Origin: Diatrype stigma
Lineage: Eukaryota > Ascomycota > Sordariomycetes > Xylariales > Diatrypaceae
Direction: 5' to 3'
DNA: 64,000 nt
Assembly: GCA_022225965.2 (NCBI GenBank)
Contig: JAKJXP020000116.1
Span: 24,547 to 88,546 of the forward strand
Positions within the stretch are counted from its first letter, which is position 1, and every line of letters starts with the position of its first letter. This document shows positions 13,018 to 25,437 of this stretch, in pieces. The position numbers and the translations under genes were made by a program. The notes below the pieces were generated by a model. That model had not been told where the DNA came from and ran no database searches. It worked only from the letters and a program-made list of their open reading frames with translations.

Positions 13018-14045
13018 CTTCCTATCGTTTCTTATAATCCGTTATATTAACTTATATTATAATATTTAATATATCTGCTAATACGAAAAAAAAGGGTTTT
13101 CTTATAAAGCCCGAAAGTTCGGAATTCTTGCTTTATATATATTCGTTATAAATACTCCTATTTATATCTTAGTTTTTATACCTTAGTTTTTAAAACCACC
13201 TGTATTCGGCCCGATAAATTTCTAGCGGTTCGCCCTTATTGCGAATTTTTTCTAGCCGCTTATGCCTATAAGCTAATTCCTTTATTAATCCCCCCCCCCC
13301 CCTTCCCCTCTTTCCCCTTTTCCATCTTCGTTTTAAAATAATAACAATTGCAATACTCGATTTTATAGCAATAACGTTTAAAATAACAATAACGCTTATA
13401 CGTATAAGTACTAATATGCCTAAAAGGCACTTTATGATGCGCCAGGTTATTGCCAAATCCGTTAACCTTGTTTCGAATTCTTCGGATAAATCCTTTATAA
13501 CTCCTTATAACTAAACCAAAAAACGCTTCTTAGTTTTTTCTTTTATATTATAAGGCCTTATAGTTATAATAAGTAATGCGCTAGCCTTTAAATAATATCC
13601 ACTAAGTAATAATAAATTAAATGCGAAATTTAAGGCATTTTAAAAAAAAGACTTTAAGTGCGGTTTATAATTACGGAATTAATGCTTAATAATTTTTTAT
13701 TCTTATACTTCATTTATACGTTATTTTATTAAAACAAATCGCAAAATTAATCGAACTTCGGAAATTACTAAATACGGGTATTAATAAAGTAATATGCTAA
13801 GTAAATATATTATAAATTATATTATTATAAAGTTCTTTATAAGGAAATAATAAGTATAAGAAAATAATAACGCATTTAAGCGAAACGTTATTACTTGTTA
13901 TTAAAAACTTAAGGTATAAAAACTAAGGTATAAATAGGAATACTTTTCGTTATAAGCGTTAAAGAAACCTTAAGCGCCGCGTTTTTATTTATCTTAACCT
14001 TAAGAGATAAGTTATTTTCTTAAATTATTAAATAACTACTAATAT
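13018..14045 (-). repeat. Left LTR of the copia element, split by an insertion
   Basis: 13018-13151 matches 19843-19978 (shared TATATTAACTTATATTATAA, GGGTTTTCTTATAAAGCCCG), and 13946-14045 continues the match (shared CCTTAAGCGCCGCG against CCCTAAGCGCCGCG). The 794 bp between belong to a nested element. Compared with the right copy it has many C-to-T changes. Confidence 0.7.
13152..13945. mobile_element. Nested element with about 40-bp inverted ends and 10-bp TSD
   Basis: The left end (CCTATTTATATCTTAG, then TTTTTATACCTTAG) is matched by the inverse of the right end (CCTATTTATACCTTAG and TTTTTATACCTTAA). The element is flanked by the 10-bp direct repeat TTCGTTATAA at 13142-13151 and 13946-13955, a duplication size typical of MULE-type elements (9-11 bp). 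It interrupts the left LTR of the copia relic and so inserted later. Its interior has a C homopolymer near 13290 and no intact transposase. A GC-poor open frame (13190-13456, minus) is not convincing as a gene. Confidence 0.6.
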
Positions 14046-14390
14046 GCCCTTTTAAATTATTTCCTACGGGCTTTTTTAATCTTTAAGTGCCATTAATTGC
14101 AAGAATTAATGGAATTTTAGTTTTAAACCTTTTGTAAAGCTTCCGTAAGCCGATTTCGCAAATCCCTTAATAAATCCGTTTATTAGGTTTTATCCAAAAA
14201 GAACGTATTTAAAGCGAATCCGGCTAGTTTTTATTTTCTTACGAATATAATGGTATTTTATTTTTATATATCGGCGGCGTTTGTCGATTATTAAAGTATT
14301 AAATTAATCGAACGTTTCGGTATTATTTATAAAAATCGTAATAAATTTATCGGGCATTATTTCGAATTCCGTTAATAAGTTCCGAATTAC

Positions 14391-14565
14391 GGCGGCTTTA
14401 ATTATTGCCGTATTTATTATTATATATTCGGCTTTATTTATATATTTAGCAACGTTTATTTAAAACTTCGAAAGTGACATAATAAGTTTTTCGCTTATAA
14501 AAAATACATATCCGGTAATAAAACGGGCGTTATACGGGCAATTCGTAAAACTCGCGTTAACTGTT
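14391..14565 (-). pseudogene. Ty1/copia RNase H remnant
   Basis: The minus-strand translation contains ARFITGYVFFISEKLI followed about 20 residues later by NKAEYIIINTAIIKAA. This is the copia RNase H pattern in which a TSGYVFxxxxxxxISW segment precedes the ALSTxEAEY box and an alpha-helix. The frame is broken by a TAA where CAA is expected. It identifies the superfamily of the surrounding relic and its minus-strand orientation. No RT, integrase or gag could be read with confidence. Confidence 0.65.
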
Positions 14566-17500
14566 CCGAATAGCCTTAATTCGTTATATTTACGATAAAA
14601 ATAATTTTCCGGCTAACGCCGGTAACAAATTGCCATTTTAGCGATATCGTTAAAGTATTACGAAAGCCGCTTTATATATTTAAAGTGCTTTTACGAAAGG
14701 TTTGCCATAAATCTGGCCCATATTTCGGTAATATAGGCTATATCCGGCCTTATAAAATAAAACGAAAAATTAAACTTTTTAACTAGGTTCGTATACGTAT
14801 GCATTTACTAACGAAACGCTTTTCTTTTCATTCGGTATCGCGATTTCTAGCTATTCGGAAACGAAAAAAATAAAAATGCTTTGTATATTTTCATATTTTA
14901 ACGTTACGAAAACGCGGCGAATATACTACGATTAATTAAGCAATACGTTGCTTATAAATTCGGCGAGAATAATTTTAATTTCAAAATATTAATCGGCCCG
15001 GTCTTTATTTTCGATATTGGCTTTTTCGGTAATGCTATTAATTATATTATAAAAACGTTCGAAATTTCTTTTATAAATAAAACTTTATTAATATAAAAAG
15101 TAATTAAGTTTTTAATACAAGGATTTAAATAAATAATATCGTTTAATTAAAAAGGATAATATTTTTAAATAACGAAAATATTTTTTGTTCGGCGTTATTA
15201 ATTAATATCGGCTAATTTTAAATTATATAAAGGATTATCTAAAAATATTAACGAATTTTTATCATATTTATATAAAATCCGTTCGTCGGCGTAAACGTCG
15301 AAATATTTCTTTAAAAACGGAAACTGGTATATATAAATGGATTTATATAAATGCCTATTTAAATACATAATTGCGAAATTAACTTATTAAATATATTATT
15401 CGTAAATAGCGGCGAACGTTATAAAGATACGCCAAAAGTTCGTTCGTATCGTAAAAGCAGCGGTTTTATTAAAATCGATCCTTTTTCGTTAAATAAAGCC
15501 GCGCATAATAATTTGCGATTTGCGCTTATCGATCTTATCGGTATTAATTTCTTTAATTTTTAGTATTTATTTCGTAATAATTACGTTATCTTTTGCATTA
15601 TTTAAAGGAACGAATTTAAACATATTCTTTTTAAGGTTTTGCTTAATTTCGAAAAAAATAAATGCAATTTATTCCTTACGAAATTCGCCGATAAAGGCGT
15701 TTTTTAACGATAAATCGTTCGCAAAAAATACGGAAAAAATAACTAAGCTTTTATAAATACCTTTTATAAATTACGGCCCGGAAATTAATTCCGCGAATAA
15801 GCCGAAAGAAAACGTTTATTTTAAATTATTAACGCCGCCAAAATTAAGGCTAATAATAATTGTAATTAAATAAAAGCGTTTTTATAATTACAAATTAATA
15901 AGTTCTTTTCGAAAGAATCCCGAAACAAAATTCGAATCGTAAAAACCCTTTATTACGATTTCGCCTTTTTGGATTGCGTTATTTTAAATAATGATATTAT
16001 CGAATTCGGTTTATATTTCCGGGCATTTCGGAAGCGGTTAAAAAATAAAAATTACGCATTTTTTGCGCTTACGGCGGCCTTTTTCGAATTCGGATTCGGT
16101 ATTATTTTCCGAAATAATGTTATGGACCTTTTTTTAAATTCCGATTTCGATTTATTAACCGAATCGATATTATAAGCGCCGCTAAATCGTTATTAAAAAG
16201 GAACGCATAATATTACGGGAATTTAAATTATTTATACCGAAACTTTTATTCGTTTTTTTATAAAAAGTAAAGTAAAAGGTAATAAATATATGCGCGTTTT
16301 TTAATAGTTCTATTTAATAATTTTCGGTATTTTAATATTTTAAGAACATTATGTAAACGTTATACGGTTATAGCTTTTTCGATTTAATTTAATAATTAAA
16401 GTCGATAAAAACTTAGCATTTGGATTTTATTATTCGGAAATGCCCTATTTCCGGTTTCCTTTTATTTATTTTAATCGTTTTATATAAATTGGCGTATCAT
16501 TTTTTAGTCGGAATTAGCCCGGAAATTATATTATAAGCGATATAATTAAAGGTTCTTATTATACCTTTAAAAATATAATTTTAAAACATTATAAATAGCT
16601 TCGTTTATATTACTATTACGCGCATTTCGGATTAAAAAAACTAAGTATTACGTTTTAATATATCCTTTTAATACTAATTATTAAAAGAGAAATAAATAAT
16701 TCGAATTCCTTTTTTTTTCGCAAAAGGCTTTAAATTTAAATATTTCGATTTTGCGCCCTTTATTAATACGAATTAAGCCGCATTTTTAATTCCGGCATTC
16801 GAATTCGGAACGTTCGGCATAAATAACGGTAATAATAGCAACTATTATTATAAAACTATCGCCGGCTTTATTTTTAGTTTTAAAGAATTGGATTATCTTT
16901 AATCGATTAAGATTATTAATTATTAAAAAATAATACTTATGCTTTTCGATAAATGCCGATTCGAAGCTTTTTAAGTCGCATTAAAAGATCTTTTCGTTAT
17001 AAATTATCCGTTTATTCGGGAATTTAAAATTAATCTTACGTATTTTTGCTTAATTATATGCTTTATAAGGCAATATAATAACTTTTTAAAAACATAAGTT
17101 AATTCCGAAAATATATTTAATAATAAGTTTTAAGCATTTATTATTAAAATAACAAAAACGGTAATACTAAGGGATATATTTCTTTATTAAGTCGTTAATA
17201 AGCCGTATAATTAATTCGTAAATTATACGCCAAATAACTTTATTTATAAAAATATCGAAAGCATTTAATTCGTATTATTAACATTATTCGCCCGTATCGG
17301 ATTCGGAAATATTAAACGGTTATAATAAAAAGTTACGTTTTTAACGTTAATTATAATAAAAGGCTAACCTTTATTATTATATAACATATATTTTTATGCA
17401 ATTATCAGCATCGTAAAACCGATATTTTGAAAAAATCTTTAAAAGAAAAGCCGAAATATATAAGCTTAGTTTCGTTCGTAAAACCCGTTTTTCGCCGTTC

Positions 17501-19419
17501 GGCCCGATAAAGGCCTAATTAATAATGCCCATTTTCGGGAAATAAACGAAACCGTTTCCGGTATTAATACGGAATTCTTTAAGATTTAAATTAACAATAA
17601 TGTCCGATTTAAAATCGAAATCGTCGTTTATTATTTATACGTTAAAGCCGATATTAAAACGGATTTATTTCTTTTAAATCTTTCAGTTTTAAAACGTATT
17701 GCCAATACTTATATATTAAGCGTTATTTTCGCGGATCTTTAGGTTAAAAATTCCCGGAAGCCCGAAAAAATCCGGCAAATGCTAAGTTTAATATAAAAAT
17801 GCTGTTTAAAAAAAAACCGATAAATGCTAAGCTCGACATAAAAATGCCGACTGGTTGCGATATTATAACCAAGCAGTGTGCATGCATACTGCCGGAACCT
17901 TTTTTAATTAATGAGATTTACACCCCTATTGCGGTATAAAGCTTTAATAGCCCGCTTAAAAGTTTAATTAATTACGCGCGCGAGTTATTAATTTTTTATA
18001 TAATATAATAAAGCTTTTCGGTGCTTATAATATCGTCGTTATTTATTATGTAAAGTTTTTTACTTATTAATTATTATAATCGACATATATTTATATACTT
18101 ATATATTACTCTTTTGTAATATATTTACAAGTTGCGTTTTTTATTGTTTCGTATTTATAACGTACGAGTTATTCGTTATATTAACAGTTAAGCCGTTCGA
18201 AATTTAAGTTAAAAAGCTTAATAAAGGCGTAATAAAAATTGTCTTCCGTATTTATAACCGAAATGTTCTCGTAAGCCTTCGTTTCGAAAGGTGTTAATGG
18301 CTTAAAAGCGGCATTATTGATGCTGCTTTATAAGCTTACGTTCTTTTATCGGCTATTTGTTTTTTTCGGTTTTAAATAGTTACGTATAATATAATTATAA
18401 TTCTTAAAATTAAAATATAAAGTCTTTCTGTTTGTATTTTTAAAAGACTTTTCGAAATTGGATTTTTTTACGGTTTATGGCGGTTATTATTATTACTTCC
18501 GTAATAATCGTTTATGTTACGAAAATTGCGTTATTTCGTAATAAATTACGAAGTATTAATTTTCGTATAAAATTAAGGAACGAAATTCTTTATAAAATGC
18601 TTAAATTATATTTCCTTAATTCGAAATATAAAATCGATCGAATATATTTATTACCTTACTTAGTTATATACGGTATTTAAAAATATCGTAATTAATTAAT
18701 TATTCGTAAAAATTATTTCGAATGATTCATATTTACAAAGAGCAATGCGAAACTAAATCGCAAATAAAACGGAATTTTTCTTATCATACGTTAAAGCATA
18801 AAGAACGGATTAATAATTCCGTTATTCGGCTTTATTCGAATTCGCATAAAAACGTTTAAAAAACTTTAATATTTTGGAATTCTTTTAAATGCTTATAACA
18901 ATATCGCTTGCGTTTTAATTATACGTTTCGTTAATAATACGCATAAGTATTAATTTGTTATAACGAATAAGGATTATACTTTTTTAAAGTTTAAAATGGC
19001 GAAAATAAATAATAAGTTATTATAATAATCTTATTAATTCTTTTTAATTTTAAAGAAATTTTCATTTTTTAAATAAGAGGTAAATCCCATTTATCGAAAT
19101 AATGCTTTACGTAAATTAATAAATGCGTTTGGCTTTTTTATAAAACTTAGCTTAAAACGTAACTTAAAAGCGACGTTATTATTAAAACTGCTATTGGAAT
19201 CGGAATTATCCGGTTCGGAATTATCGGAAAGCCTTGATTAAGCCTTTTTCTTTCGACTTTCCGCAAAACGGACGCATAAAAAGCGTTCGCGGCGGATAAT
19301 GTTATCGAATAAAATATAAGCGATGCGATTATTACCGAACTGACTTTAAAAAGGGATTTCCGTTATACGGAAATAATGCTTATCCGGTTAAACGGTATCG
19401 TAAAATTCCTTATCGCTAA

Positions 19420-19424
<5 letters not shown>

Positions 19425-19451
<27 letters not shown>
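19425..19451 (+). repeat. 27-bp poly-T tract
   Basis: An uninterrupted run of T inside the RIPped block. It could be a slippage-prone homopolymer or the complement of a poly-A tail from an inserted retroelement; no adjoining LINE or SINE was recognised. Confidence 0.8.
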
Positions 19452-19842
19452 GCGGGTTATCCCCGAAATCGATATTGGGACGTAACTATTAAACGTAAGA
19501 GGTAATCTGTAAATTCGTAAATTTAACGTATAATTTTTCTAATTTCTTTTAAGCCCGTTATTAATCGTCATTAATTTCGCAAAAACGTTAAGCGTTATAT
19601 TAATTAACGCTAATAAACGTTTAAAAAAAAGTAAAAAAGATATTTAACGCTTTATTCGTTTTTTTTCTTACGAAAAGCGCTAAGCGTTTGCTTTTTTTCG
19701 TAATTTAAATTTTCGCTTATTATAAATGCTTCGTAATAAATATAACACATTACGATTACTTAAATTAAATAATTATTAAATTAATAAAAAGAAACTTCTT
19801 ATATATTAAATATTAAAAAATGCTACTATATAAAAAAAAATT

Positions 19843-20062
19843 CCTATCGGTTTTTATAATCTATTATATTAACTTATATTATAATATTTAATATATTTGT
19901 TAATACGAAAGAAAGGGTTTTCTTATAAAGCCCGAAAGCCCGGGATTCCTGCTTTATATATACTTGTTATAAACGCTAGGGGAACCCTAAGCGCCGCGCT
20001 TCATTTATTTTGGCCTTAGGGGATAAGCCACCCCCCTAAGCCACTAGGTAGCTGCTAACACC
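19843..20062 (-). repeat. Right LTR of the copia element, lightly RIPped
   Basis: Matches the two halves of the left LTR in the same orientation. Its distal part keeps GC-rich words (GCCACCCCCCTAAGCC) that in the left copy have become AT-rich, so the RIP intensity falls across this repeat toward the gene-bearing DNA. Confidence 0.7.
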
Positions 20063-20672
20063 ATAAGCTTGTTCCCCCTAAATGAGGCATTTCGGACCAA
20101 GATATCTATAGCTATATACCTACCCATTCTTGTTGTGTATGCTTTGGGCTGAAGGGCTTAGACAGCATAGGCATTGTCTGCAGTGAGTTGAAAGAGTGCT
20201 TATTTGTACAATGTGCACTTTCAAAAGGTTGCATTTCCATGCGCTGACAGAGTTACATGCGTTTTGACTGGGTGGGAGAAGATTTGGCCACACTCTACGA
20301 TCCTGATCACGGCTCCGCATGACGTGGTTCCCTCCCCAGTTGCCTTTCCAGTTGCCTTTCGAGCCTTGTGGTTACCTGAAACTGGTCCGCGGGGGAGGGG
20401 CATGAAAACGAGAGCCCGAGAATCAAATAAAGGGCTTGGAACACGTAGTCCCGTTCAATTATTATCATATCATAATCATACCCAGGATCATACCCATGGA
20501 TTTCATGCCCATTCTTTAACTCCACAGAAGCTTGATATACTGTTTATTGACTGGTCAAGACTTATGTTCTATTAAATATAAGAGCAAGACAGACTTGTCC
20601 ACGACGTTTCAAGAAATACCACAGCGATAGCCAAGAAGCTCGGTTACATCAACTAGACCCTATATAAAAGCC

Positions 20673-22470
20673 ATGGGGGATGAACCAGTGAGAAGAGTTG
20701 GGCTGTATGATCCGGAACGGGTCAAGTGTATCTTGGATCGTGGTCATGAGTTCCTTCCTAGCCCGCCCTCTATTCACCCGCGCAGCGGAGAAAATATTCC
20801 CACGGACCCTGAAGACGAGATTCGAGTCATCCAGAATGAACTTGATAAAGAAATGCTTTTCAATGCAATGGAAATGGACCACAAGCGGGCTTGGTTCATT
20901 CCACAGGATCGGATCCACAAGATTCTTACGCTCGAAAGGGTCCAGAGGATCGTCGGAGGTTTGAAATGTTTCGCGGGCCGCGAGGACAAACAAGGGCTGG
21001 CTAAAGAGATACATTCCGGATCAAAAATCAACAAGCGGCCACCGTGTTTGAAGCTCCTGGCAGCACTCATCGGCAACGACCAAACTGAAGAGATTGCGAA
21101 TCACATGGAGGACGGGACCAATGACGCTTGCTTTCCTTTGAGCATCAAAGGCTGCAGCAATAAGCAAGAAATTGATACCTGCTTCCAGAAGCACGAGAGT
21201 CACAAAACGATCGATGATTACCACCGTCCAAACATGCGTAGGCTGTTGAGCATTTGGTCTTACGGATTAAGTTCCCCCTTTTTAAAGTGGGGAGGGAATA
21301 TCCACCATCATTACATCCTCGACCCAGGCGACGTCCTTCCAATAGTAGCCTCATATGGTCCAACCCTTGGCGGGTTCAGCCAAGTATTTAAAATCAAATT
21401 ACATAGTAGTCATTTCGACTTTGCAGGACACGGAGTATGATATGCATCTAGAAGATACTGCTTATGCTTTCGATAACTAACTTTAACGATAGGTGCGCCA
21501 CCCCGAGGGCTTCTTTGCCCTCAAGAAACTCAATCCCGGCATAAGCGACCATATCGTGGACGAGGAAACTTTCAACATGGAGCTTGCATCTTTGCTTTTC
21601 TCGCAAGATCATTCTTCAGGCGTGCCTGGGCATTTGATCCAAGCTCTAGCGACGTTTCAAATCGTGAAACCTGGGACCCAAAACTCAACATGGTATTTCC
21701 TCTTCGATTGGGCCGAAGGAAATCTTAGTAATTTCTGGGAGAAGAACAATGATCTTGTGAGAAACCGTGATCATCTCCCCTGGATGGCCAATCAACTTCA
21801 TGGCTTGGCCAAAGCCCTCAACTCTGTCCATAATGAGCGCAGCAATACAATCGGTTTCTTTCCCAGGGTCAACTCGAAAACATTATACGGCCGTCATGGT
21901 GACATCAGCCCTTCGAATTTCCTGTGGTTCAATTCGCAACCATCTCCAGGCATACTCTGTCTGGCCGATTTTGGACTGGGTCGTTTGCATCGACAAGTGT
22001 CGCGTTCCAAACAGAACCCAAATATCCCACATACTGCGACTTATAGGGCCCCAGAGTTCGATATATCTACGCCGTCCATTTCGCGAAAGTCTGATATCTT
22101 CAGTCTTGGCTGCGTGTTTTTCGAATACGTAGTCTGGTTCTTTGGGGGGTTTGAGGCGTTAGAGCTCAGCTCCAATGAGCGAAAATCTGAGGATATTCAC
22201 GGGTTCTTTTCCGACATTTTTTTCACGTTCACCAATGACTTCGGCGCCCCGGACCACCAAGCCACGATCAAAATGCAAGTCAAAGAACAGATCCAAGGAC
22301 TCAAAGACGACCCGGATTGTTGCCAATATCTATCTCACCTACTCGACATCATTGGCAACGAGATGCTTCAGCCGGAACCTGCAGATAGGATTTCTTCGGC
22401 TAGGCTGGAAGAAAAGATGGGGCTTCTTTCGCGAGCCTGTGAAGATGATCCGGAGTACTGTGGGCTATGA
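20673..22470 (+). CDS. Atypical serine/threonine protein kinase with fungal N-terminal extension
   Basis: Two exons (20673-21434 and 21493-22470) joined across a 58-bp intron with donor GTATGA and an ACTAAC branch point give 579 residues. The N-terminal 220 residues have no domain I recognise. A glycine loop follows (GPTLGGFSQVFK, residues 229-240), then FALK with the ATP-binding Lys265, the catalytic loop HGDISPSN (Asp391, Asn396), ADFG (Asp413), a YRAPE substrate-binding segment and a DIFSLGC helix. All catalytic residues are present, so it may be active, but the loop has HGD instead of HRD and Ser in place of the usual Lys two residues after Asp391. Kinases of this kind with a long unknown N-terminus are numerous in ascomycetes; substrate and role are unknown. 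It is the first gene after the RIPped block and appears intact. Confidence 0.85.
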
Positions 22471-22982
22471 TAGCAAATGGGACGCGGCGAGGATCAGAAT
22501 ATTATTACACAGGTTCTGGCGATATTCTACAATATGTTTAAAAAAAGCATTGGTGGGGGTGGGCTTTTCAGTATTATGTTAATTTGGCTGTCTGGTGTTT
22601 GGGCGTTCCAATGATTTACAAGATATCCAATGGAACATTCCCATAGAATCCGCGGTTCCGGCCCCATTTCCAAGTATTGGTACAACTGAAAGAATTAACC
22701 GTTATCATCGTAACAATGATTCTGAAGATAGTGGTTATTGGGCCTCTTTTTTTGGTTCGCCCTGGCGGCCTTGCTCCTCGTAGTGGACCCTAACCTCTCT
22801 TTCAAGCTCTGCTATTTGCGCCTTTTGTCATTATAGCCACGGACGGAAACTGATAAGAATTTTTGACTGATACGGAGGAGACGCTTACCTCTTCCATTTG
22901 CACAGGCAGTGTAAGGATGTACCGATTGCGTACTATCTAGAGCATAGTAAGAGTGGGCTCCGCTCTAGATAAAATGATATGA

Positions 22983-23683
22983 TTATACTGTAACTTTGAA
23001 GTTGCCGTCGGGGTACATCTTCTCTAGTGCTGCTTTCAATCTTCGTGGGTCGTGATACGTATGTCTCAAGACGACCTCGTATTGCGAATCGGGCACCGCC
23101 ACCCTTGATTGCGAAGTTCCCATTTCGTTCTTCAAGTCCTGGAGAAGAGGGTAGAATACGGAGATGGTTTGATTTTGGTACCGGGGATCTTAATGGTTCC
23201 TGACCACTATCAATACGGATAGTCCCGGGAGCGTAGTCCTCTGGCTGTATGAAATGATGAACCTAGATAGTCCTCGGCACAATCCTCCGAGTGAAAACAT
23301 CTTGGGCATTAAGTACCTAGTCAACCCCGCGATATACCGTGGGGGCCTGACAAGCATAAGCGAATGCACATTACCTAGCTCAAGTGATAGCTCCGACCAA
23401 TGTAGAACACAGTCAATCAACATACCAGATGCATATGCAAAGCCGTCTGCAGTGGTGGAACAATGTATAGATACATAAGCATCGCCACGGTACGGTTCGA
23501 CCCCGGTTTTCTCCCGTCCGTATCTCAGTACTGTTGGAACATTTGGCCCAATCATATTGTGCATCACCTTGCATGAAAGACATGCGGTAATTGAAATATT
23601 TATTGGACACATGATGTTCTACAGTCTTCGTCAGAAAGGTAAATCCGCACCACATAGTAAAACCTGTTCTTCTCATTCCCCAT
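22983..23683 (-). pseudogene. Unrecognised gene, probably frame-broken
   Basis: The minus strand has several protein-like segments in different frames. A last exon (about 23188 down to the stop at 22983) encodes FYPLLQDLKNEMG and ends with DPRRLKAALEKMYPDGNF plus a few residues. Upstream are HHFIQPEDYAPGTIRIDSG (near 23250), YRGDAYVSIHCSTTADGFA (near 23470) and an opening MGNEKNRFYYVVRIYLSDE at 23683. The 5' segments can be joined by small putative introns, but IRIDSGQEPL and the last exon meet with a one-base frame change and no normal intron fits between them. I do not recognise the family. It is either a multi-exon gene I could not resolve or a recent pseudogene; nothing suggests RIP here. 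Confidence 0.35.
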
Positions 23684-23777
23684 AGACGGACCGTTTGAAA
23701 TATCCGTCTCTATTCTACACATATTTTGTAATCGCATATACGTGAGACCTAGGCCCAGTGTATAACTTGCCATTCAA

Positions 23778-25437
23778 ATGGACTGGCTGGTGGAAGATAC
23801 CGAGTGGTCTACCGAGGACTTGGGCAATTATGAGTATGATCAACGGGACACTTGGGTCATCAGGAAGACGCAAATGCATGGGGTAAGTGAGGACAAGAGT
23901 CTTTGGAGTTTTATCGGAACTGATGACTTGACGTATAGATTGCCAGTAGACGGATACTAAAATCTGTCGAGGATTGGGAACACTGGTTCGAAAAGGTACC
24001 ACTCTAAAATCATAATAATATTGGCTTTCTATCTGACGATTGAGAAATTTCAATGCAGGCGCCAAGTGTATCCACCGATTTGACTGAACGCGAGCCAAGA
24101 CTTCTTGTTATGTAATTGAACTACATAAATCTAGCCATCGCTATTTCTAACATTCAAATCTCAGGCTATGCAACAGGGCACTGTCCGTCTTTGAGGGACA
24201 GCCGTCCCCTATTCAGTATCTTCCTTTCGAAAGAGACATATGGGACAGGCTCACAAGGGCATTCCACGTCCATCGCGGTATCACTAGGGCTATATCACGG
24301 GGAGCTGTCTGTTTTTCATCGTCCCAAACACAAGACAGAATCACGGGGTCCTCTAAGATTTGTGAATATAACTCCGATCCTGAATGCTTCCTTACCTAAC
24401 TATGACTTAAGCTATAGTGGCCAGAATGTCAACCTATCTACCCAATGATTTAGCGCTGTCTATCACCTATCTTCCAGCCACCCACGAAATTTTCGCCGCA
24501 GTGTATGGGTGTAACGATGCCCAGAGGGAGAAAATCGAGAAGCGTATCAAGTCATCAGGATGCAAAACTGACCATCCATATTTCATAATGAGTATATTTG
24601 CGGAATTAGAGCGTGATCAGTTGATGGCCATCGCCGATAAACTTCTGGACAAATTCACGCTTCGATCTAACCGCCTTGAGAACAGAATCTGGAAAACATC
24701 AGCAGATATTGGCACGATAGAAGCACAGGAAAATGTTCAACTTTGCATGCGAAGCCGAGAGCTTGTGGGCTATATACAAGCAGTCAGGCACCAACTTGCT
24801 AAATTCGTTATGGAAATCGACAGTTTGATATTCTACTTGGAGCGGAGGCATTCGGATACACCATGCTCGAAGAAGTTACCAAAGAAGGATCGTATAGCGA
24901 ACCTTAGCTACCAGATGAAACAGAGGATAGCGGATATCCTGATTGAATACGACGACAAGATAGATGAGTGCAATATGCTCGGAGAAAACACATCCCTTGC
25001 AATGCAGACAGTATGCATTCTTGACAACCCCCATGTATAAATTGCAAATGATCATTGACATTTGGCAGATTTGGAGCCATCAAAATACCCAGATTGCACG
25101 CGTCAATACAGACATCGCCCAAGAGATGAGACTCGAGGGTAGACAGATGAAATCCATCGCACTTCTGACAATGACATACCTGCCCCTTTCTTGCGTTGCG
25201 GTATATGATACCCCATTCACGTTTCACATATCATTGTGCCTTATAACTAACACCTTGCAGTCTATATTCTCCATGTCGATGTTCAATTGGGAAGCCGGGG
25301 AAGGAGAATCTGTTGTATCCAAATATATCTGGGTTTTCGTTGTCTTGTCGGTGGGTTTGACTGGGCTTACACTCCTTGCGTGGCATCTGTGGACTGGTCG
25401 AATCGGAAAGGGGGCGTCTGATCGCCACATGGTTTGA
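23778..25437 (+). CDS. CorA-like membrane protein (fungal-specific branch)
   Basis: A seven-exon model: 23778-23882, 23939-23995, 24059-24111, 24165-24361, 24418-25010, 25069-25200, 25261-25437. The frame is continuous and gives 437 residues. Introns are 53-63 bp, several with CTAAC or CTGAC branch sites. The soluble part contains the conserved stretches FHVHRGITRAI, PNDLALSITYLPAT and FAELERDQL seen in fungal CorA-like proteins. The C-terminus has two membrane segments: one around IALLTMTYLPLSCVASIFSM and one around WVFVVLSVGLTGLTLLAW. The bacterial GMN selectivity motif between them is absent (FSMSMFNW instead), so Mg2+ transport is doubtful; a surface or signalling role is equally possible. 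The last intron is a multiple of three without a stop, so it reads through in frame. The first two or three exons are the least certain. Confidence 0.7.

Larger units (their letters stand above)
13018..20062 (-). mobile_element. RIP-degraded Ty1/copia-type LTR retrotransposon
   Basis: A 7-kb AT-rich block bounded by direct repeats of about 220 bp (left 13018-14045 after allowing for a nested insertion; right 19843-20062). A copia RNase H domain is readable on the minus strand close to the left repeat, which fits a minus-strand element whose 3' LTR is the left repeat. All frames are full of stops. CpA-to-TpA change is severe inside and in the left repeat, while the outer part of the right repeat is hardly changed. 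No clean target duplication was found. The block may also contain other nested elements; for instance 17760-17900 keeps a short unmutated island. Confidence 0.7.

Noticed and set aside
20204..20575. 123-codon frame upstream of the kinase
   Set aside because: Overlaps several other short frames, no family resemblance and no splice link to the kinase; probably promoter DNA.
23485..23510. GGTTCGACCCCGG as a tRNA B box
   Set aside because: No matching A box, anticodon stem or acceptor stem could be folded around it.
23715..24098. 127-codon minus-strand frame
   Set aside because: Lies opposite the first exons of the CorA-like gene, whose spliced frame matches its family.
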